In this document: positions 29,741 through 38,199 of the stretch, one piece after another | Numbering within the stretch: position 1 is the stretch's first letter | Layout: the number at the start of each line of letters is the position of its first letter | DNA from: Gillisella taibaishanensis | Lineage (GTDB): Bacteria > Pseudomonadota > Alphaproteobacteria > Rhizobiales > Rhizobiaceae | Direction of reading: 5' to 3' | NCBI RefSeq assembly: GCF_001938985.1 | Contig: NZ_MKIN01000023.1 | Coordinates: 401,075 to 465,074, forward strand | Length of the DNA stretch: 64,000 nucleotides | Notes under the pieces: generated by a model | The model's database searches: none | Told to the model about the DNA's origin: nothing | What the model saw: the letters and a program-made list of their open reading frames with translations, nothing else | Made by a program: the position numbers and the translations under genes

Positions 29741-32700
29741 CGCCGCCGCTCTCCTCTGCCGCTTCGGCGGTGGACCATTCCGCCACGCGGGCGAGATGGT
29801 CGTAATCGCCACTGAAATCATTCATCAGTGCAGGCATCAGCCGCGAGACATAGCCGCGCTCGCCCGATTGCAGCAGGGCGACGAAGCGGGTCAGCTGTTC
29901 GATGGATTCCGTTGCAAGATCCAGCGCGGATTTGGCCTTGTCACCTTTGCCGGTCAGCTCGTTGTTGACTGTCTCAGCCTTGAAGCGCCCACCCGGCCGG
30001 AGCCGAACATAGATCAGATTATCCGGCGTCAGCCGTCCCACATCCTTGAAGGCGCCTCTTTCCAGTGCCGCCGCCTCCAGCGGCAGTTGCGGATCGAGCA
30101 GGCTGCGGGCCTGGGAGACGCTGGGGTTGAGTCCGGTTTTGTAATCGATGATATCGGCATGGCCGGCACGGATATCGATCCGGTCGGCGACACCAGTTAG
30201 CCGGATATCGATACCGGGAAGTTCAACCCCGGCGTGGGCTTCCGTCACCAGTTTCGCCGGATCACGCTTGCGTTGCCAGTCAATAAAGGCGCGCCCCACT
30301 TCGGCAAAGCGCTTGCGCCAGACGACGTAGATATGCGGCGGTAGATTTTCCTCGACGAACAGCTGGTCGGCAATATCCGCCATGAGCTGTTCGGCTTCTG
30401 GTCCCAGTTTCTCAGGCATCTCGGCCACAAACCGCTCGATGATCGCGTGATAAAGCGTTCCGCGTTCAGAAGCACCGGGATCGGTATTGAAACCATCGAC
30501 GGCATCAAGTTTCAGGATACGGCGGGCATAGATCGCATAGGGATCGCGCCGCAGCCTTCCGACCTCGCTGAAGGAATAGGTCTTCGGATGCAGATCGGCC
30601 GGGGGCTTGGGCTGCGGCCGTTGCGCCGGCGCTTGTTCGGGCCCCTTGTCGAGAAGATCAGCGAAGTGCCGGTAGCGCTCGCCCCGGGCCTTCAGGGTGG
30701 CAGCGAATTCCTTGCCGCCCAGCGCCAGCAGCCGCTGCAGCCAGCGCGAAGCGACTGTCGGTGCTGAACCCTGGCGCAGCGCCCGGCAGTAAATCAGGTG
30801 GCGGGTGCCATTGGCCATTTCGAAGTCATGGGCAAGCTGGCCGATTTGTCGCTCCGGTGGCTCCAGGCCCATATCAGTCTTCATGCTGCGTGACAGAAAG
30901 GGATTATTGGTGGTGGTCCCCGGCCAAGAGCCCTCGTTGAGGCCGCCGAGCACCATGGTATCGACGGTTTGCAGACGCGATTCCAGCGCCCCGAAAATGA
31001 AGACGCGCGGATGGCGCAGCGATTTCGGCTTGACCGACAGGCTCGCCGTCAGCGCCGCGACGATCTCGATCCATTGCGGACCGTCGGCGCTCATTTCGCC
31101 ATCGGTTTCCATGATCTCGCTCAGCATCTGCGCCAGTACCCCGCCGGCCTCGTCGGCCCAAAGCGGCGCCAGATCGCCACCATCGGTACGGGCCACCGCT
31201 TCCAGAACCCGGCCGGTGCGCTCGGCCCAGTCCTTCAGCGACAGCCGGGCGGTGAAATGCCGGCCATCGGGCTTGGCAACGACATGCGTGGCCAGCGGTT
31301 CTACCGCTTCGGCCAGCGCAAGCGCGAACGTTCGTGCGTCTTCCTGCGCCGTCTCGCTCATCGAGCGCCGCCAGGCGGGCGGATGCCGATCATCGAATTG
31401 CGCAATGCGCTGCTCGTCGAATATTGGTGCCAGACCAGCAATATCAATGGTGCCGGTGCCACCGCGCAGCGCAATAGCTTCCAGCGCATCGGCGGCAGCC
31501 CTATGGCCCTCGACCGGCCTGCCAAACCGGGCTAGCGGATGCTTCAGAAGAGATACGATCGCCAGCGGATCGCCCGGCCTCAGCACCGCTTCCAGCATCA
31601 GGGTCAGCAGCGTGCCCTGCGGCGTCGCGGCAAAGGGCGTGCCGGCGGAATCGTCGGCCTCGATGCCGAAGCGGGCAAGCTCAGACGCCACCCGGCGGGC
31701 AAGATTGCGGTCGGGCGTGATGAGCGCCGCCCGGCTCTCGCCGCCGTCGCTGCCGGGCCGCTCCAGCGCAAGACGCAGCGCGATGGCAATCGCAATGGCT
31801 TCTTCCCGTTCATTGGCCGCTTCGATCAGCGCCACATCGGCAAAGGCCGCCTCGAACCTGGCGTCGCCAAACGCAGCACGCCAGGCGGTCCAGCCATCCG
31901 TTGCCTTGGCGGGCGATAGGGCACGCGACAGGATTTCACTGCGGTCGGCAAGATCAGGCTCCGCCGGGTCCAGCACCTCGACATCGTCACGGGTGAGGTG
32001 AAGCCGGCCCAAAAGTCGGTGCAGCCCGTATTGCGGATGCGTGCGTGCGGTCGGCTCTGGCGGCATGCCGGGCGGCTGCTCGCCGCCGACAGTCAGCCAC
32101 TGGTACTCGGGCATGGTCTTGTCCAGGCCTGGCAAGACGATTACGCCGTGGGGAAGCTGGGCCACGGTCGCGATCAGTTCCGAGGCGGCGGGGATGGAGC
32201 CGGTGGAGCCGGCGACGATGACAGGGCTATCGCCGGGCAGGCGCGCCAGCCGGTCGCGCTCGGCCCGCAGCAGCGCATTGCGATGCAGAACTGGTGATGA
32301 CCGGCTCAATTCTTCCAGCCGCGCCGGCCAATAGGCGCTGGCAATGCCGAGGAAGGCGAGCGTCAGCTGCCACCAGGAGGCAAAGTCGCGGGCATCGAGC
32401 TTTTCCAGATCGCTCCAGTCGCGCTCTTCGGTCTCCACGGCATCGATCAGTTCCACCAGCGCCCGTGCAAGCCAGACGGCATCGGCCGGGCTTGCGGGGG
32501 CAACAAGCGGCGTTTCGGTATGGATGCTCAGCACGATATCCGGCAGCTTGTTGCGCCAGGCCAGGATCAGTTGCGCCAGTTCCAGCAGCCGCACCGTGTT
32601 GCTGATCGGCGGATTGAGCGCGAGCAGCGCCGGCGGCTCGGCGTCAAAATAGCTGGCGTCGTCTTCGGCTTCACCGAGCGGCTTGATGATCGGCAGGATC

Positions 32701-32948
32701 GCCGAGCGCCCGCCCAGGACCTCCACGAATTGGGCACGCAGCACGCGCACGGCGCGCCGGGTCGGCACCAGAATAGTGACCTTTGACAGCGACAGCGGAT
32801 CGGCAGGGTCGTAGCGATAGCCTGGCGCCAGCCGCCCGTCGCAGAGCATCTCGGCGATCAAGCGCAGGAACGGCCGGGCAGGTGGGATGGTCACAATCCT
32901 TGCCCGGCTTCCGGGTCCGGTTCTATCGCCTGGAGCACTCGCTTCCAT
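29733..32948 (-). CDS. addB: Double-strand break repair subunit AddB
   Basis: AddB is the partner of AddA, with an inactivated helicase fold and a second nuclease domain. The alphaproteobacterial type is recognised by the start IPPARPFLRLIAEMLCDG, TILVPTRRAVRVLRAQF in place of a true Walker A, and the C-terminal nuclease with IDIRAGHADIIDYKTGLNPS near residue 935. I do not see the four-cysteine iron-sulphur pattern of Bacillus AddB. It has 1071 residues. It begins 2 bases after the murU stop and overlaps addA by 8 bases, so murU-addB-addA form one unit. Confidence 0.93.
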   Translation of the reverse strand: MEASAPGDRTGPGSRARIVTIPPARPFLRLIAEMLCDGRLAPGYRYDPADPLSLSKVTILVPTRRAVRVLRAQFVEVLGGRSAILPIIKPLGEAEDDASYFDAEPPALLALNPPISNTVRLLELAQLILAWRNKLPDIVLSIHTETPLVAPASPADAVWLARALVELIDAVETEERDWSDLEKLDARDFASWWQLTLAFLGIASAYWPARLEELSRSSPVLHRNALLRAERDRLARLPGDSPVIVAGSTGSIPAASELIATVAQLPHGVIVLPGLDKTMPEYQWLTVGGEQPPGMPPEPTARTHPQYGLHRLLGRLHLTRDDVEVLDPAEPDLADRSEILSRALSPAKATDGWTAWRAAFGDARFEAAFADVALIEAANEREEAIAIAIALRLALERPGSDGGESRAALITPDRNLARRVASELARFGIEADDSAGTPFAATPQGTLLTLMLEAVLRPGDPLAIVSLLKHPLARFGRPVEGHRAAADALEAIALRGGTGTIDIAGLAPIFDEQRIAQFDDRHPPAWRRSMSETAQEDARTFALALAEAVEPLATHVVAKPDGRHFTARLSLKDWAERTGRVLEAVARTDGGDLAPLWADEAGGVLAQMLSEIMETDGEMSADGPQWIEIVAALTASLSVKPKSLRHPRVFIFGALESRLQTVDTMVLGGLNEGSWPGTTTNNPFLSRSMKTDMGLEPPERQIGQLAHDFEMANGTRHLIYCRALRQGSAPTVASRWLQRLLALGGKEFAATLKARGERYRHFADLLDKGPEQAPAQRPQPKPPADLHPKTYSFSEVGRLRRDPYAIYARRILKLDAVDGFNTDPGASERGTLYHAIIERFVAEMPEKLGPEAEQLMADIADQLFVEENLPPHIYVVWRKRFAEVGRAFIDWQRKRDPAKLVTEAHAGVELPGIDIRLTGVADRIDIRAGHADIIDYKTGLNPSVSQARSLLDPQLPLEAAALERGAFKDVGRLTPDNLIYVRLRPGGRFKAETVNNELTGKGDKAKSALDLATESIEQLTRFVALLQSGERGYVSRLMPALMNDFSGDYDHLARVAEWSTAEAAEESGGDD

Positions 32949-32950
32949 CG

Positions 32951-33682
32951 TCAGGCGCCTTGAGGCAGGCGGGCGAGAACGGCCTCGGCCTCACCAATTG
33001 CTTCAGGCGTGCCGACGGTTAGCCATTCGCCTTCCAGCATCAAGCCGAACAGCCTGCCCTTGGTAATTGCCGTGTCGAAATAGATATTGAGGTTGAAGGC
33101 ATCCTGTGGCGCATCGTCGAGTAGCGCGCGATCCATGGCCAGCGCCCCGGCATAGACAACCGGGTTCGGATCATCGGACTTGTAGCGCGTCAGGCGGCCA
33201 TCGGTGCCGAGATTGAAGTCATTTTTGCCATTGTGGCCGGTGGTCTGCTCCAGCCGCACGCAGAGCATGATCATGTCCATAGCTGCTGGGTCAAAGGCGG
33301 CTCCCAGCCTTTGAAGATTGGTCGGCTGTCCCTTGGGCTCACCGATCCAGAAAAGGTCGGCATTCATCACCAGGAGCGGGCCGGGCTGGAGCAGCTTGAT
33401 GCCTTTGGCAAGGCCGCCACCATTGTTCATCAGTCCGTCACGCTCGTCCGAAATCAGAATGCGCGGCGCCGGCCGCTGCGCCAGATGCGCCAGCATCATC
33501 TCTGGAAAATGATGGATATTGACCACCGCCGTCTCGACGCCGGCTTGGCTCAGGTGGTCCAGGGCGTAATCGACCAGCGTCTTGCCCGCCACTTTCACCA
33601 GCGGTTTTGGCAGCGTATCTGTGATCGGACGCATTCTGGTGCCGAGCCCTGCGGCCAGCACCATGGCTTGGGAAATGGTCAT
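32951..33682 (-). CDS. murU: N-acetylmuramate alpha-1-phosphate uridylyltransferase (MurU-like)
   Basis: The protein is a sugar-nucleotide pyrophosphorylase-type transferase: AMVLAAGLGTRMRPITDTLPKPLVKVAGKTLVDYAL at the N-terminus is the nucleotide-binding signature and LLVMNADLFW is the metal-binding Asp segment. It has 243 residues. MurU makes UDP-MurNAc from MurNAc-1-phosphate in cell-wall recycling that bypasses de novo synthesis and confers fosfomycin tolerance. The assignment rests on the neighbour upstream, whose C-terminal half is AmgK-like, the kinase that makes the MurU substrate. Another nucleotidyl transferase role is possible but less likely. Confidence 0.85.
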   Translation of the reverse strand: MTISQAMVLAAGLGTRMRPITDTLPKPLVKVAGKTLVDYALDHLSQAGVETAVVNIHHFPEMMLAHLAQRPAPRILISDERDGLMNNGGGLAKGIKLLQPGPLLVMNADLFWIGEPKGQPTNLQRLGAAFDPAAMDMIMLCVRLEQTTGHNGKNDFNLGTDGRLTRYKSDDPNPVVYAGALAMDRALLDDAPQDAFNLNIYFDTAITKGRLFGLMLEGEWLTVGTPEAIGEAEAVLARLPQGA

Positions 33683-33775
33683 GGGTTTGAATTCGGCTTT
33701 CGAATCTCTGGATCTGCCTCTGTCTATCGCAGATCTTCCCGCAGAACCACTCTCAAGGCAGCATTCAAAGTCCTG

Positions 33776-35284
33776 TCAGACCCGCTCCAACAGGCCAAGG
33801 CCGGTCAGCCAATTGCGCAGCGGATGCAGCGTCTCGTGGTCAAGCGCGGCGGTGAGGTAGGTGAGGGTGCGCGGCATGTGCTTCATATAATCGGGCTTGC
33901 CATCCCGCTTCATCAATCGCACCCAGAGGCCGACCAGCTTGCAATTGCGCTGGACTGCCATGATGGCGAAATCGCGCAGCAGCGCATCATGATCGAATCC
34001 GGCTTCCGATTGGCGCAGGTCGAGATAATGATCGAGCATCTGCCGCTGTAGATCCGGCTCGACGGTTACCCGCGCGTCCTGCACCAGCGAGGCGAGATCA
34101 TAGGCGGCAGGCCCGATCATCGCATCCTGGAAGTCGATCAAGCCAACGCGTTGGATGCCTCGGCGGTTCCCTTGCCAGAGCAGGTTGGGCGAGTGCACAT
34201 CGCGTAAAACAAGGCTTTCGCGATCACTGATCTGGCTAAACAGCTTGGACCAGAGCTGAGCATAGGTCTGCCGCTCGTCTTCGGTTGGTTTGCGACCAAG
34301 CTTCCACTCGACATACCAATCGAGCAGCAGTTCAGTCTCAAAACCCATGGCTTGCGTATCAAAATCCGGGATACGGTGAATATGGTCGGGCGCAACGGTG
34401 ATTTCACGTGAAACAATCTGGCCATGCAGAAAGGCCAGCGTGGCGGCGGCCTCAAGATACCGCTCGGCAATCGGCCGGCCCTCATCATCAAGAATGCCGT
34501 CTTGGCCGAGATCTTCCGTCAGCAAGATGCCATCGGGATCAGTGGCATAAATCTGCGGGACGGTAACGCCCATGGAGGCAAGCAACTGGTCAATGGCGAC
34601 GAAAGGTCGGTAATCTTCAGCCAGATGCACCAGTTCCGGATAGGTCTTGCCAAAGCGGATCACCGGCGTATCCGGCCGCGGCGGGCTGTCCATCAGGATT
34701 CGCTGCGGTTGACCATCCAGCCGCACAACCTCATAGGCACGGTAATCCGCATCACCGCTGAGAAAGCGGCGGCGAGCGGCCTTCATGGCATTACGGTCAA
34801 GAAAGGCCCGGATCGCCAGCACGCGGGAAATACGGTCAAGTTTTAGTTTCGGCCCTGTAATGGTCAGCGCGCGGCCGCCGTCGGGAGTGAAGCCGTAGTG
34901 CAAGCTGATCACCGATTTCGGCAGCCGGTCATCGGCTCTCTCAGGCCACTCGACGAGACATATCCCGATCTCCAAGGCCTCGTCGAAGCCGAGTTCGTCC
35001 AGTTCCGATGCGTCGCTCAGCCGGTAGAGATCGAAATGCGCGACGGGAATGCGCAACTCGTAACTTTGAACAAGGGTGAAGGTCGGGCTTGGCACGTCGA
35101 GCATGTCGTCATCGGCCATTGCCCGCAGAAATGCACGCGCCAGTGTCGATTTACCAGCACCCAAATCCCCATAAAGCGCTAGGCAATCGCCCGCCTTTAG
35201 CGCCAGCGCCAGATCTTCGCCCAGCTGGATAGTCGCAGCTTCATCGGGCAGGATGATCGACAGTGACGATGGCGCGATGGTCAT
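33776..35284 (-). CDS. tsaE: Fusion of TsaE (t6A ATPase) and AmgK-like aminoglycoside-type sugar kinase
   Basis: Two functions are joined. Residues about 1-150 are TsaE, the ATPase of the tRNA t6A37 complex: CLALYGDLGAGKSTLARAFLRAMA near residue 45, SPTFTLVQSYE, HFDLYRLSDASELDELGFDEAL and LVEWPERA. Residues about 165-500 are an aminoglycoside-phosphotransferase fold matching AmgK, which phosphorylates MurNAc/GlcNAc at C1: VLRDVHSPNLLWQ (catalytic loop) and VGLIDFQDAMIGPAAYDLASL (metal Asp). From the ATG at 35284 it has 502 residues. It overlaps divL by 4 bases and lies 93 bases before murU. Such fusions are known in alphaproteobacteria. A parS-like site lies inside the kinase part. Confidence 0.92.
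   Translation of the reverse strand: MTIAPSSLSIILPDEAATIQLGEDLALALKAGDCLALYGDLGAGKSTLARAFLRAMADDDMLDVPSPTFTLVQSYELRIPVAHFDLYRLSDASELDELGFDEALEIGICLVEWPERADDRLPKSVISLHYGFTPDGGRALTITGPKLKLDRISRVLAIRAFLDRNAMKAARRRFLSGDADYRAYEVVRLDGQPQRILMDSPPRPDTPVIRFGKTYPELVHLAEDYRPFVAIDQLLASMGVTVPQIYATDPDGILLTEDLGQDGILDDEGRPIAERYLEAAATLAFLHGQIVSREITVAPDHIHRIPDFDTQAMGFETELLLDWYVEWKLGRKPTEDERQTYAQLWSKLFSQISDRESLVLRDVHSPNLLWQGNRRGIQRVGLIDFQDAMIGPAAYDLASLVQDARVTVEPDLQRQMLDHYLDLRQSEAGFDHDALLRDFAIMAVQRNCKLVGLWVRLMKRDGKPDYMKHMPRTLTYLTAALDHETLHPLRNWLTGLGLLERV
34400..34415. other. parS: parS-like site 3, 14 of 16
   Basis: GATTTCACGTGAAACA matches TGTTTCACGTGAAACA except at the first two bases. It lies inside the kinase half of the TsaE-AmgK gene, where it encodes Val-Ser-Arg-Glu-Ile on the reverse strand. 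It is about 30 kb from the putative oriC. Confidence 0.65.
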
Positions 35285-37830
35285 TCTGCAGCGACGGAAT
35301 GGACGAGAACGCCTGAAGGAATCCGGCAAAGAACCGTGGTTCCTTGGTCAGGCACGCTATTGATCGACACGGTGCCGCTGTGCAGATGCACGAAACTCTC
35401 AACGATGGAGAGGCCCAGACCTGCACCGGTCCGCTTGCCGCCCTTGGCATTGGAGGAGAAGCGCTTGAACACCGACGGCAGCATGTCCTCGGGAATACCG
35501 CACCCGGTATCGGAGACCGAGAAAACGAAATCCGCCTCTTCGCGCCAGCATTTGAGCACGACCTTCGCGCCTTCGGGCGAGAAGTTTACGGCATTGGTGA
35601 TGATCTTGATCAGGATCTGCTTCAGACGCTGTTGATCGGCAACGATGTCGCCGAGATGCGGAGCAGCCAGAATTTCCAGCGTCACGCCGCCTTCCTGCAA
35701 CCGGTCCGTCATCTGCATGGAGACGTCGTCGAGCAGATCGGTCAGGTCGATATCGGAATAGGTCAACCGCATGATGCCTGCATCGACGGTGGCGAGATCG
35801 AGAATATCGTTGACGATGGTCAAAAGCACGGCCGAGGACGTGGAGATATGGTCGACATATTCCGACTGCTTCGGATTGAGCGGGCCAATTGCCGTCGACT
35901 TCAGCAGATCGGTAAAGCCGATGATATTGGTGAGCGGCGAGCGCAGTTCGTAGGAAATATGCTGTACGAAATCGTTCTTCAGCTCGTCGGCCTTGCGCAG
36001 CGCCTCGTTCTTTTCTAGCAGTGCCCGCTCAGCCCGCACGCTGTCGGTGATGTTGACGAAGGTCAGCATGGTCTGGGCGTTCGGCAGCGGGATGACGGCA
36101 TAATCCAGCACGAGGCCGGACATCAGCTCGATCGTGCCCTGGCTGGACGGCCGCTCATCTTCGAAGCTGGTGATCATCTTGCCGAAGGCGCGCCAGCCAT
36201 CCGGCTTTTCATAGGAGGGCGCGCAGGCTTCTTCGATGGCGCGGATATGGGTGCCCGGCGCCGCTTGCGCCTCGGTAATACCCCAGAGCGCCCGGAAGGC
36301 CGGGTTCGACAGACGGATACGGCCATCGGGACCAAAGACCGCGACGCCCTCGGAGAGGTGATCGATGGTCTCGCCCTGAACACGCACCAGCGTATTGTAG
36401 CGGGTCTCGAGATCGACCTGTTCGGTCAGGTTCTCGAAAACCCAGGTGGCGCCGCCCTGCGGATGGGCCGAGGCGATGACCCGCAGCGTCTGACCGTTGG
36501 GCAGGTGCCAGAGCACGGTTTGCGTATCGATGGAGCGATAGACGGAAAGGGTGTTTTCCTTCCAGGCTTTCCAGCTCAACTGTTCCGGCAGCTTACCGGC
36601 GCTGCGCAGCCGGTCGAGCAGTTCCGCGTGGTCGGGCCGGGATTCAAGGAAGGCGAGATCCAGATCCCAGAGCTGCTGGAAGGCCTGGTTGTAGAATTGC
36701 AGCCGCCGTTCGCCGTCGAAAATTGCGACCGGCGTAGCGAGATGATCGAGCGTTTCGGCATGGCTCTTCAAAGTCCGGCTCAGTTCCTCGCGCAGCGCCT
36801 CTTCGCGCGACACGTCGATCGCCATGCCGCATGAGCCCTTCGGCGTCTTGGTGTCGACGACGGAAAAGAAGGTGCGGTTGCCATGCACCACGGTCGAAAC
36901 CGTATCGTGGAAGGGCGAGATCGGCGTCAGCGTCGCGCGGATCTTTTCCCGGGTAATGGTGTTGAGAATTTCCCGGTTTTCCTGCACGGCCTGATCAGGG
37001 GTCAGCGCCTCAACGGCGTCGCTATAGGCCTGGTTTACCCAGACCAGACGTCCTTCGGAATCACGCTGCCAAACCGGCTGCTCGACCGACTCCAGCAAGC
37101 TCTCGAAGGTTTCGATGGCGGTTGTCAGGCGAGTCTTTTCGATCTTCAATTCGGCCAGTTCGGCGCGCAGATTGTTGAGGGCTACAAACCGGGCAAAAGC
37201 CCGGCCACCGGACACCCGGCCTTGTACTTCGAGAACTTCGTCGCGATAGGTCTCGACGATCAGGTCGAAACTCTGAGCATTGAAACGCAGCTTTTCGATT
37301 GCGTTGTCCAGTTCGGCGGCCGAACCCGGCTTCATCCAGCGCCCAAAGGCGAGAAAATCAGCCTCGGTTTGTGGAGCACCGGTTTCGACAGGCAATTGAC
37401 CGAGTTGCTCTGGCTTGGTCTCCCCGCCGTCCCAGATAACGATGCGGCGGTTCTTGTCGGCGATCAGCGCCTGGTAGCGGGAAATTCTCTGATTAGCATC
37501 CGATAGTGCAGAGCGGATTTCGCGGCTTTCTGCTTCGATGCCATTGCGTTGGCGTACCAGCCAGAGCGTCGACAGAAGCGTGGCGGAAATTGCGCCGATA
37601 ACCAGTGAAAATCCGATCATTTCAGTGGATGAAAAGGTTTCAATGCTGCCGGCGTTCAGCGCCTGGGCAGATGCCGAACCAGCGAGAACAGCTTGCAAGC
37701 CCAGCCCGCTGGCCAGGACGGTGCTGCCGCGCAGCCACCAGCGTGCCAAGGGCCAGGACAGCCTGAAGCCGCTTCTTGACCGACAAAGCTCTGCCGTCGA
37801 GCCCTTATGAGGCGCCGATACTGCACGCAT
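35281..37830 (-). CDS. divL: DivL-type sensor kinase homologue with tyrosine in place of the H-box histidine
   Basis: Domains in order: a hydrophobic N-terminal region with two likely membrane segments (about 30-55 and 70-90), a coiled region, several PAS-like domains (about 255-350, 375-470 and 485-590), a HisKA domain and a HATPase_c domain (about 730-840, with SDTGCGIPED and GAGLGLSIVESF). The H-box reads QHISYELRSPLTNIIGF, where normal kinases have SHELR, so tyrosine (codon 35950-35952, about residue 627) replaces the phospho-histidine. This is the hallmark of Caulobacter DivL, which controls CckA and so CtrA. The start is uncertain: I use ATG 37830 (849 residues); ATG 37881 is an alternative. 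It overlaps tsaE by 4 bases. Confidence 0.9.
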   Translation of the reverse strand: MRAVSAPHKGSTAELCRSRSGFRLSWPLARWWLRGSTVLASGLGLQAVLAGSASAQALNAGSIETFSSTEMIGFSLVIGAISATLLSTLWLVRQRNGIEAESREIRSALSDANQRISRYQALIADKNRRIVIWDGGETKPEQLGQLPVETGAPQTEADFLAFGRWMKPGSAAELDNAIEKLRFNAQSFDLIVETYRDEVLEVQGRVSGGRAFARFVALNNLRAELAELKIEKTRLTTAIETFESLLESVEQPVWQRDSEGRLVWVNQAYSDAVEALTPDQAVQENREILNTITREKIRATLTPISPFHDTVSTVVHGNRTFFSVVDTKTPKGSCGMAIDVSREEALREELSRTLKSHAETLDHLATPVAIFDGERRLQFYNQAFQQLWDLDLAFLESRPDHAELLDRLRSAGKLPEQLSWKAWKENTLSVYRSIDTQTVLWHLPNGQTLRVIASAHPQGGATWVFENLTEQVDLETRYNTLVRVQGETIDHLSEGVAVFGPDGRIRLSNPAFRALWGITEAQAAPGTHIRAIEEACAPSYEKPDGWRAFGKMITSFEDERPSSQGTIELMSGLVLDYAVIPLPNAQTMLTFVNITDSVRAERALLEKNEALRKADELKNDFVQHISYELRSPLTNIIGFTDLLKSTAIGPLNPKQSEYVDHISTSSAVLLTIVNDILDLATVDAGIMRLTYSDIDLTDLLDDVSMQMTDRLQEGGVTLEILAAPHLGDIVADQQRLKQILIKIITNAVNFSPEGAKVVLKCWREEADFVFSVSDTGCGIPEDMLPSVFKRFSSNAKGGKRTGAGLGLSIVESFVHLHSGTVSINSVPDQGTTVLCRIPSGVLVHSVAAE

Positions 37831-38101
37831 ATATGTACCCGTCCTTCCCCGTAGGAACGGGTATTTCGCATGAACCGTCATTTTCGGTCTGTCTCCGTCC
37901 AGTGTGCCGCATTTCGACAAGACATCCCCATTTCGCGTGCTCTCCTGCAGGGTCGCATCACCAGGCCCGAGGCGACAGGTGACGTCATGCAACCCGCTTG
38001 CTGCGTCACAGGCAAAGCAGAACGCAATCCTGGTGAAAGCAATCACCCGGCGCGATCCGGCAGCGCCTGCGAGGCACACGAATCAAGTCTGAAAACAATA
38101 C

Positions 38102-38110
38102 TGTGGATAA
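38102..38110 (-). promoter_or_regulatory. Isolated perfect DnaA box upstream of divL
   Basis: TGTGGATAA is the exact complement of TTATCCACA. It lies about 270 bases before the divL start and 17 bases from a GANTC site. DnaA acts as a transcription factor on cell-cycle genes in Caulobacter, so a role in divL expression is possible, but a single box may be chance. Confidence 0.45.
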
Positions 38111-38133
38111 GAATTCGAAAAAAGGGGTGGAGC

Positions 38134-38169
38134 AAAAAAGAAATCCCAGCCTTTTGTCAAGGCTGGGAT
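38134..38169 (-). terminator. Terminator of ahcY
   Basis: ATCCCAGCCTT at 38143-38153 is an exact inverted repeat of AAGGCTGGGAT at 38159-38169 with a 5-base loop. Read leftward it is followed by a T-rich run (38134-38142). It lies 30 bases after the ahcY stop codon. Confidence 0.88.
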
Positions 38170-38199
38170 CGCTATATCTTGTGTATATCTGGCTACGGA

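Larger units (their letters stand above)
37831..38199. other. Intergenic region upstream of divL
   Basis: This 369-base gap holds a hairpin just before the divL start (ACCCGTCCT at 37837-37845 with AGGAACGGGT at 37853-37862, one bulge), a GAATC methylation-type site at 38080-38084, a perfect DnaA box at 38102-38110 and the ahcY terminator at 38134-38169. No gene is supported. The divL promoter is expected near the DnaA box. Confidence 0.55.
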
